Source: Bimuria novae-zelandiae CBS 107.79
Taxonomy: Eukaryota; Ascomycota; Dothideomycetes; Pleosporales; Didymosphaeriaceae
Assembly: GCA_010015655.1 (NCBI GenBank)
Contig: ML976781.1
Location: forward strand, 95,601-159,600
DNA length: 64,000 nt
Direction of reading: 5' to 3'
The notes below the pieces were generated by a model. It had not been told where the DNA came from and made no database searches. It saw only the letters and a list, made by a program, of their open reading frames with translations. The position numbers and the translations under genes are program-made. Below are positions 57,011 through 64,000 of this stretch, piece by piece. The stretch's first letter is position 1, and each line of letters starts with the position of its first letter.

Positions 57011-58133
57011 ATGAAGGGTATAGAGATCAAGGAATATGTTACCGTACGCCTAAGATCTTGTACAATACCATTCATCCTACTAAAACCCATCAGGGCCCGA
57101 AGACCTTAAAGTCCTCGACCTTCCTACACCCACCCCAAAACCAAACGAATACCTCATCGCCATCCATGCATCGGCAACAAACTTCTTCGACCTGCTCCAG
57201 ATCCGCCGAAAGTACCAACACCAGCCCGCCTTCCCATGGATCGCTGGGTCCGAGTTCTCGGGCGTAGTCCTGAAGGCCCCTAAATCGCTTCCTGGCGGTA
57301 AGACACCGAAATATAAGGAGGGCGACAAAGTGTTCGGTGCTAGCCAGGGTGGCTATGCCACGCACATTGTGTGCACGGAGGAGAGGCTGAAGGGTGTGCC
57401 GGAGGGCTGGAGCTTTGCTGATGCAGCGGGTGTCTTTGTCACGGCGCCGACCAGTTATGCTGGTTTGGTCGTCAGGGCTGGGATCAAAAAGGGTATGTCT
57501 CTGTTTTGATATGTCATGACACATCCATGCTGATGTGTTGACACAGGCGACTGGGTCCTCGTCCACGCTGCAGCCGGCGGTGTCGGTCTCGCCGCCGTCC
57601 AAATCGCGAAAGCCTTTGGCGCGACAGTTATTGCAACCGCAGGGACGCAGCGCAAGCAGGATGTCGCTCGCGCATTTGGTGCCGATTACGCCGTTAACTA
57701 CCGCCAGTCAGATTGGCCTAAGAAGGTCAAGAAGCTCACACCAAAGGGCCGTGGGATAGACATCGTCTACGATCCCGTCGGGCTCATTGCCCAATCCATG
57801 AAATGCACCGCCTGGAACGGTCGGCTGCTCGTCATTGGCTTCGCCGCAGGAGACATTGAGAAGATGGCAACGAACCGCATCCTGCTCAAGAACGTGTCGG
57901 TTGTTGGTCTGCATTGGGGCGCATACGCTATTAACGAACCCGAGATGCAAGACAAGGTATGGGATGGTATTTTTGAGTTGGTGAAGCAGGGCAAGTACAG
58001 AGGTACCGCCTTTATTGACAAAGAATTCGTAGGATTGGATAGCGTACCTGCTGCGTTGAAAGCGCTGGGCGGTAGAGATAGTTGGGGTAAGGTAGTGGTC
58101 CAGGTGCCCCAAGAGGGAGGCAGTAAGATATAG
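57011..58133 (+). CDS. Quinone-oxidoreductase-like MDR protein (start region doubtful)
   Basis: Clear exons 57094..57492 and 57547..58133: GPEDLKVLDLPTPTPKPNEY, ASATNFFDLLQIRRKYQHQ, FPWIAGSEFSGVV, the nucleotide site VLVHAAAGGVGLAAVQIAKA, GADYAVNYRQSDWPKKV, GRLLVIGFAAGDIEKMA, VGLHWGAYAINEPEM. The family is the NADPH:quinone oxidoreductase-like MDR group. Exon one would be MKGIEIKEYVT (57011..57043), which fits the family perfectly, followed by GTACGC; but the acceptor at 57093 then leaves the frame off by one base. Using GTATAG at 57018 restores the frame yet deletes IEIKEYVT. So either an unusual splice, a sequence error or a real frameshift is present. Otherwise intact, about 340 residues. 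Confidence 0.75.
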
Positions 58134-58495
58134 AGCAAAGCCATGAAAATCGTTCTTCTAGCTCGCCTCTGCAGAAGCTGCTAGATCAACACTGTTTGAC
58201 AAGTGTGTCGCGTGCTGTGAGATCCCGACTGTTCTCCTCCCTTACTCAAGCATGTACCATGCAAGAACGTACACGACTAACTCTCAGTATCTCTAGTTCA
58301 AAGATGTCTGCTCCGCCGCCATATATCGCAATGATGGCTGTTTACACATTGCGACTTGAAGGCTATCGTATTGGTGTTAGTGCCACTTTGTGAGTAGCGG
58401 CTGAGGCGAATTCCCGTACAGTCTCTGGCAGGTTGCGGAAGACCTTAGGTGTTATGAGGCGCTCACACCTTGTTCCGATCCGGGTTAGGGCGGTA
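58134..58495. other. Transition into the right AT-rich block
   Basis: About 360 bp, no gene. Ends at TA (58494-58495) next to a pogo-type terminus. Confidence 0.45.
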
Positions 58496-58536
58496 CCGTG
58501 TCCGTGCGCGTGATGCGCCGGTTCGCGTGATGCGCT
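58496..58536 (+). repeat. Pogo-type left terminus (right partner not in window)
   Basis: After TA, CCGTGTCCGTGCGCGTGATG opens a terminus in which CGCGTGATGCGC occurs twice, 17 bp apart (58505, 58522). The outer bases match those of B1 (CCGTGTC). The matching inverted end is not found before 64000. Confidence 0.5.
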
Positions 58537-59386
58537 TATCTCATTAATCAGACACCCTGCAATTGCGGCGGCGCTAGCGCGCCACCTAATTGTCAGCTAA
58601 TTAGAAGTTCGCATAAGTTTGTATAAGTTACTAAGAGTTTTAGACTAATTAGCGCTTAATTACATTATTAGCTAATAATTAATTATAAAGCGTCTAAGGA
58701 CAAGTGTTAGGCGCGTTAGTGCAACTTTAGGAATAGGCCACTAGCTATTTTATAACTACCTATATATCTTAACGCCACTATCTTAGGGTATTACCGCGCA
58801 GATCTAGATTATAGCGCAAGTAAATATCTACATTTTTGTATAATTAAATAGTGTCTAACTACGCGTATTTAGGGCAAAGTACTACACGCTATATAGTAAC
58901 TTTTCGCGCAACGCGTGTATTTAAACACCTACTAATATCTACCAACCCTACGCCTATTATCGCCTCCCCTATAGCAAAAACCGTAACCTATACTTAATAG
59001 GCATATAACAAGCCCCCTTATATTATATTTAGAGACAGCGTAACGTATTGTCGTAGTTATAAGATTTCTTTTATAGGTGTATTTAGTTAGAGTAGAGTAC
59101 TACTATAACGCGTTATATTAACGCTTACGGGGTCTTATAAACTTCTAAAGAGATCTATAAGCTTATAAAAACTCCTTAGAACTTTTTAAGACTTTTAACT
59201 TAGTTAGGTGTATAGTGCTGTCTAGTAGATATAACTTCTAATAACTCCTAGGTAGTGCTAGGTATAGCTCAAGGCAAGCGTAAGGGTCGTAAAGGGCTAC
59301 TATCTACTACCCGCGGTATTATAGCTCTAGCTTAGGGTACTATAACACCTACTTCTACGCGTAAATAAATAGTTAATTAGTAAACA
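58537..59386. other. AT-rich RIP-degraded sequence left of helicase relic
   Basis: Dense TA dinucleotides, no open frames. AGCTAATTAGAAGTT at 58595 recurs at 62571 and 62644 in the same orientation. Confidence 0.5.
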
Positions 59387-61850
59387 AAGCAAGCGCGAGG
59401 GAGACAGGATGCCTAGCTACTTAAGGACCTTACAGAGGCACTTAATTATCTAGACAAGCTACCTCTCTAGTAGCTCTGCGAAGTTATTAATAAGGGGTAT
59501 TTGCTTAAGTAGTATAGGCTTTAAGAGTAGGTTATTAAGCGCTATCTTTATTATATATTAAATAATAGGTCTTTTAGTAGTTAAGTTATATAGCTACAGC
59601 AGGTGCGGACTCTTCGCTAATTAATATACAGGCAGGGTGATATACTATTAGTGGCGTAGACTAGGTTTAGGAAGAGTATTATCTTCCACGCGTACTCTAT
59701 CTTTACGGGGAAGATAACGCTCTAGATTATCCCTCTTATTAAACTAAGGAAGGAGTAGCTAAAGGATATTAAATAGTATAATAGTACCTAATTATACCTG
59801 CTAGACAGTATTACTCGCACTACTAAGAAGAATCTAATTAAGCAAATTAGTAATAGCAAGTTTACGCATGTGTTACTTAGTTTAAAGCAAGCGTCCTTAA
59901 ACAAGTTCCGCAAGGCGTTATAGCGTCTAGAGTTCTAGGCTATAATTAGGATAGTTACTATTAATAAGTGCTATCTAGTCGCATAATAAGATACTTTTTA
60001 ACTAAAGTATACTATACTATTGCAGCTACAGATAATATTACGCTAGGGTATTATTTAGTTTAGTTGCACTGCGATGCTTAACGCTTATTAAAAGAAGTAT
60101 ATACTAGAGTTAATAGAATTTTAGGTAGTTAGGAATAGCATGCATTAAACTACTATTATTTAAATATTTATTAATTATCTTAACGCGTCCCTTTGTGTTC
60201 TGCCTATATATTAAGGCAAGCTAGAGTTATAAGATACTCTATATTTCCTATTAAATAAGGCTTAGACGGACGGCATCGCGACACCTAATTATATACTAAA
60301 GACTATCGTGTTTATTAATAGTTAGGCGAACGTGTAGGTGGCTATAGACTAGGCTCGCGGTATCTTGCTCCGCGAGGCAGGTAGCTCTAGTAGCTAGCTA
60401 GACTATTTAAGGTAGCGTACTACTAGGGAACTCTGCGTATTCTCTGTTATATAAAGTTTCTTAGCGACTATGTTAGAGCACGACCGTAACGCTACGTACA
60501 AAGAGTTTTAACACAGTAATTTAAAGTGTTAGATTATATTTACTACTACTTGTCTTAGTATAGGTATTAATATCCTAGATATTCTACGTGTTATTATGTA
60601 GAAGATGCCTAGGACACACGATTTTAAGGATACGTAGTAGCGTATTAGTCGCGGGGGACGCAAGTATAGGATCTAGAGTTATAGGTACTTATTTCTGCTA
60701 TATTAGATGTTTAATATATATAGCTAGTTTAAGAAATCCTCTTAGCTAGCGACTAGAGATGTAGTTATAGTAGTAGTATTAAAGGGTAGTCGCAGAAAGA
60801 AGGAGAGGAATAAACTACTAATATAAGGTATATACGCTTTAGCTCCGCTGTCACTAACTAGTACTCTTAGCGACGCGGTTATATATAATAATACTTAGAG
60901 TACTATTCTAGGCGCGAGTACTAAGGATGCTCCCCTAGTAAATAGTCTATATTTTTAAGTTAATACTAAAGTAGAGCGCCGCTAGAAGTACCTATTATAG
61001 GTAAAAATAGTTAACTTAACATATCCTTACTAGTATTTCTTAAAGTATTTTAAAAAAGATAAGCTTCTAGTATATAAGCGCAAGATTATCCCTTCTAAGC
61101 GCTATTATAATATATATAACCTGTCTCTTACTCTTATTATTAAATATTCACCGCCCTTGCTACAGGTGCCTAGTAAACTAGCTAGGAACTCTATCGCGAA
61201 TAGTATGGTTACTGCTATTACTAAATAGGCGATATAGCAAGGCGCATTATCCCTTGGTTTAGCTAGTCGCTACCTACTACTTGCTAGGTATTTTATAGAG
61301 TAACAGTGTTGGTGGGACCTTAGGCGGTATTGCGCTAGGCTGATAAGTTACATGCGTATAGATTGGCCGTCTTTTAAAACTATTTATTCCAAAGTCCTAT
61401 TAGTACGTACGTGGGTTGCTTAGCGCGGGACTCGAGACCTTCTAGAGTTATTATTATAGGATATCGTGCAGTGTGGTAGTTAGAAGTGGGAGAGTGCTCA
61501 ATAGCCTCGAGTAGGCAAGACTAAGGACTTATAGGAGACAAGGCTATTTACGCCTATAGCTATTAGCTCTACTATCGTGGTCCTCTTATCGCACGAGCGC
61601 ATTCGTCTCGAGTAGTAGGAACGCGACTTAGAGCTTATAAGGTAGTTTATAACGTATACTATTAAGTAGTAGCTAGTTATAATAAACGTTCTTAGTAGCT
61701 AGCTACCTATTATGCTAGCGACACCTCGATTAGAGCAGGACGTTGTTACGATAGCTATATCGTCGCCTAGGTATGTCCTTGCTAATATTAATACGTTACT
61801 AGTAAGTCTAGGTATACGCTATGCGATAGACTAACTATAGCGCATATAAA
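59387..61850 (+). pseudogene. RecQ-type DEAD/DEAH helicase relic, RIP-degraded
   Basis: One plus-strand frame can be followed for about 2 kb without an indel, broken only by TAG/TAA/stop-type changes. The Walker A site at 59654-59677 reads A*TRFRKS where TGFGKS is expected; the DE-H box at 59963-59974 reads NKCY where DECH is expected (both explained by C-to-T/G-to-A change); TTCLSIGINILDI and QRISRGGRKYR (about 60638-60663) match helicase motifs V and VI. This is the RecQ-like helicase type that fungi carry in repeats and near telomeres. The C-terminal part (to about 61850) is less certain. Non-functional. Confidence 0.65.
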
Positions 61851-63277
61851 AGCTTACTTAATCCCCTGTTATATTAGAGACTTAAGTTGTCTTAGAGACT
61901 TAGGTTATCTCGGAGACCCAGGTCGATGCTTTAGTGGATATAGGCAAGTCTGCTACTATTATTAGTAACTAGCTAGCTTTAGTATCTTATACGCGTCCTC
62001 GTAGTCGTGCTGTAACGCCTTGGACTCTAAGGCAAGAATAGGGTAATAGGACACTAAGGTCTGCCTAGCGAACGCCCTTAGGTAGTATTACACTATCTAT
62101 ATTAAATATTCTATTATATAGTAGTAAATCGACACGGGGCCGCGTCCGTAAGCCGAGCCAGAATGTGTTAGATAATAATAGGTAGTAGTAGTGTACGTGC
62201 ATGCCAGTTTAATATTGTTATTCTTTTCTTACGTGCCTATATATCTGTCTTAGTCCTGTTTTAAATAGTATGCCCTACGTTAACCAGTATTTATATAGCT
62301 AGACTAGTGGTTTTAGGTAGGTATAAGTTATTAGAAGTTTAAAGGAGTTTTTATAAGGTTATAGTAGTTTGTTTCTAGTGCGTATACGATGGTTCTACTA
62401 AGTATTAGCGAATATATATACGTCGTAGCCATCTACGCCTATAATACGAGTAGGGGTATTTTTACACATACTAAAAGAAGGTCTTAGAAGTTTGCATAAG
62501 TTCGTAGTGCTATATAGTATTGCGCGTAGTCTATACAAGTAAGTATAGACCTATTTATATAGCTAATTAGAAGTTTATATAAGCTTGCGGTGCCTAGTAT
62601 TATAGCGCAGTATCCGTAGGAGTAAACAATAGTTTACCTATTTAGCTAATTAGAAGTTTATATAAGTTTCTATAAGTTCGCAAAAGTATCTAAAAGACGT
62701 TATAAGTAGGTAAAAAGTAGGTAATAAGTACGTGGCGGCGTGGAGTGAGTAGTAAGGATAAAAGTAATAGTGCTATATAACCTATGCGTGGCCCTTAGTA
62801 TAGGCATATAGGGTAGCTACTTAATAACTTTGCTCTGTAACCTTAATACTAATTACTTACTTTTGTTTATATTTAATTTTAAAAAAAAATAACTTATGCA
62901 ATGACTCCCGCCCGCTATGGCATTATTAGGGGGGTTATGTCCCTTAATAAGGGTGCTATAGCCGCCACCGCCGCCTCCCTAGAGTGGGGTAAAACCTAAT
63001 ATGTATAATTAACTGTAAAGGTAGTATTATGCGTGGTCTATTTATATTAGACCTGTCTAGTGTTAGCCTTGCTATATAGATCTATCTATTTTTACGTTTA
63101 GCTTTAATATACTAACCTATAGTAGCTCTAGGCAAGTTTTTATAGGTGATATTAACGTCACGCGATATATTTAATATTAATAGACTATAGCACCCTTTAC
63201 CCCCGCCTCGTCGCGCCTACGCTGCCGTAAGAATTATCTTGTTTATATAATAAGGTTAGAGTGTTAATATATTATAG
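61851..63277. other. AT-rich RIP-degraded sequence right of helicase relic
   Basis: No open frames. Contains two copies of AGCTAATTAGAAGTT (62571, 62644) and several variants (TTAGAAGTTTRCATAAGTT) around 62330-62700. From about 62900 GC-rich triplet runs (GCCGCCACCGCCGCC) begin to alternate with AT-rich stretches. Confidence 0.45.
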
Positions 63278-64000
63278 CCCGCCGCCGCCGCCGCCGCCGC
63301 CACTAATACCGCTGTAGCCGCCGATGCCACTACTGCTGTCGGCCCTTCGGGCCAAGTAAGTCATATTGTATACTTGTTATAGGGTTAAGGGCTGTGCTAA
63401 TTACTTGTAAAACGACCCCGCCTCCCCCCTCTGTAAGTGGGCCATTAGTTAACTACGCGAACGCGCCGCGATCGCGTGTACACGTATTAATAGCGTATAG
63501 TCTGGGGCGACGACGACGACGACGATATGGGGTGGGGCGGCGTATGTAACATCGAGCCTTGCTGTAGTATGCATGACACTGATAGGATGCAGTTCCCTGC
63601 CGGCCCCCCCTCGGCCTCCCTCTCCCCCCCGGCCCACCCCTCCCCCCTGGCCTCCCCCATCACCTTCGCCGACATGGCGTGGGGCTTCGGGGTATGTAGT
63701 ATCAACCTAGTCCAATCGCGCGCGCAGTCTGACAATATCGTAGCCCTTTGACGAGGAGGATGAAGATGAGGAGGAAGAAGATGAGGGTCTGGCCTCTCGC
63801 CCCCCCACCCAGTAAGTACATTTGTATGTCGTATGATGTAGCATGGATGCTTATACTATCGTAGAGGAGTTGCCGCCACCATGGGCGGTGCAATTGGTGC
63901 CGCGGCTCCGGCTGGGCCCCTCGCGACTGCGGTCGCTGCGGTACCGCAAGGTACTTCGGCGTCGTTTAGCCTGGGGCAGCAGGCGCCTCAGACCCGCCGG
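63278..64000 (+). CDS. Unknown multi-exon gene with acidic, Pro- and Ala-rich blocks (partial, continues past window)
   Basis: Not a recognised family. GC-rich blocks alternate with 51-53 bp AT-rich spacers bounded by GTATGT/GTAAGT and TAG/CAG: blocks 63501..63541, 63593..63691, 63744..63811 and 63865..64000 join without a stop. They read GDDDDDDMGWGG, then FPAGPPS...ITFADMAWGFG, then PFDEEDEDEEEEDEGLASRP, then GVAATMGGAIGAAAPAG and on past the edge. A further block 63278..63355 (26 codons, PAAAAAAAT...AVGPSGQ) precedes but needs one more unseen exon to stay in phase. Two blocks end in a D-M-x-W-G motif. The last block also has an ATG in a textbook context (GCCGCCACCATGG at 63873). Real gene or low-complexity coincidence: about even. 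Confidence 0.4.

Noticed and set aside
58486..58492. GGGTTAGGG resembling a telomere repeat
   Set aside because: A single occurrence with no array; not evidence of a telomere.
1..64000. CRISPR arrays, bacterial operons, integrases
   Set aside because: No regularly spaced short repeats with unique spacers, and spliced genes throughout; the DNA is eukaryotic.

Overview
The window looks like a chromosome segment of a filamentous ascomycete, most likely a Dothideomycete (inference from the gene set and intron style; no species is claimed). The genes are compact and carry introns of about 45-110 bp, usually GT-AG with a CTAAC/CTGAC-type branch site. The proteins are typically fungal: Arb1, Anp1 mannosyltransferase, GH72 glucanosyltransferase, a HET protein and Bqt4. 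The repeats are AT-rich with CAG/CAA codons turned into TAG/TAA, the mark of repeat-induced point mutation (RIP).

Layout. (1) 1-33 kb is a gene-dense core arm: a secreted polysaccharide-lyase-like gene cut by the left edge; a La-motif/Arb1 fusion; exosome subunit Mtr3; Anp1; a Gea/GBF1-type ARF-GEF; a GPI-anchored GH72 enzyme; a pseudogene; a HET protein; an uncharacterised gene; AP-3 beta; an uncharacterised RecA-fold-like gene; RhoGDI; Bqt4; and a fused alpha/beta succinyl-CoA-ligase-like protein. (2) 33.3-48 kb is a transposon island: a Tc1/mariner element with 63-bp inverted repeats (interrupted by a 320-N gap), four pogo/Fot1-like elements plus one more copy of the same kind (two nested inside another, two abutting at one TA), and two decayed Tc1-type transposases. 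(3) 48-58.1 kb is a gene island lying between repeat blocks: an FAD monooxygenase, an MDR reductase, a relic of a WD-repeat gene, a peroxisomal 4-coumarate-CoA-ligase-like enzyme, a metallo-beta-lactamase-fold hydrolase and a quinone-oxidoreductase-like gene. (4) 58.5-63.3 kb is RIP-degraded DNA with a RecQ-type helicase relic. (5) 63.3-64 kb returns to high GC and holds short exon-like blocks of a gene that leaves the window.

How it fits together. The first third is housekeeping: heterochromatin RNAi (Arb1), RNA decay (Mtr3), Golgi traffic and glycosylation (Gea/GBF1, Anp1, AP-3), cell-wall remodelling (GH72), Rho control (RhoGDI) and nuclear-envelope telomere anchoring (Bqt4). The 48-58 kb island has the composition of an accessory catabolic or tailoring cluster (oxygenase, two reductases, CoA ligase, hydrolase); that reading is inference. 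The most distinctive observations are the La-Arb1 fusion, the fused succinyl-CoA-ligase-like protein with an eroded ATP-grasp region, the nested and precisely datable pogo elements, and a shared architecture of the pogo-type ends: a direct duplication of a short motif with about 17-bp spacing.
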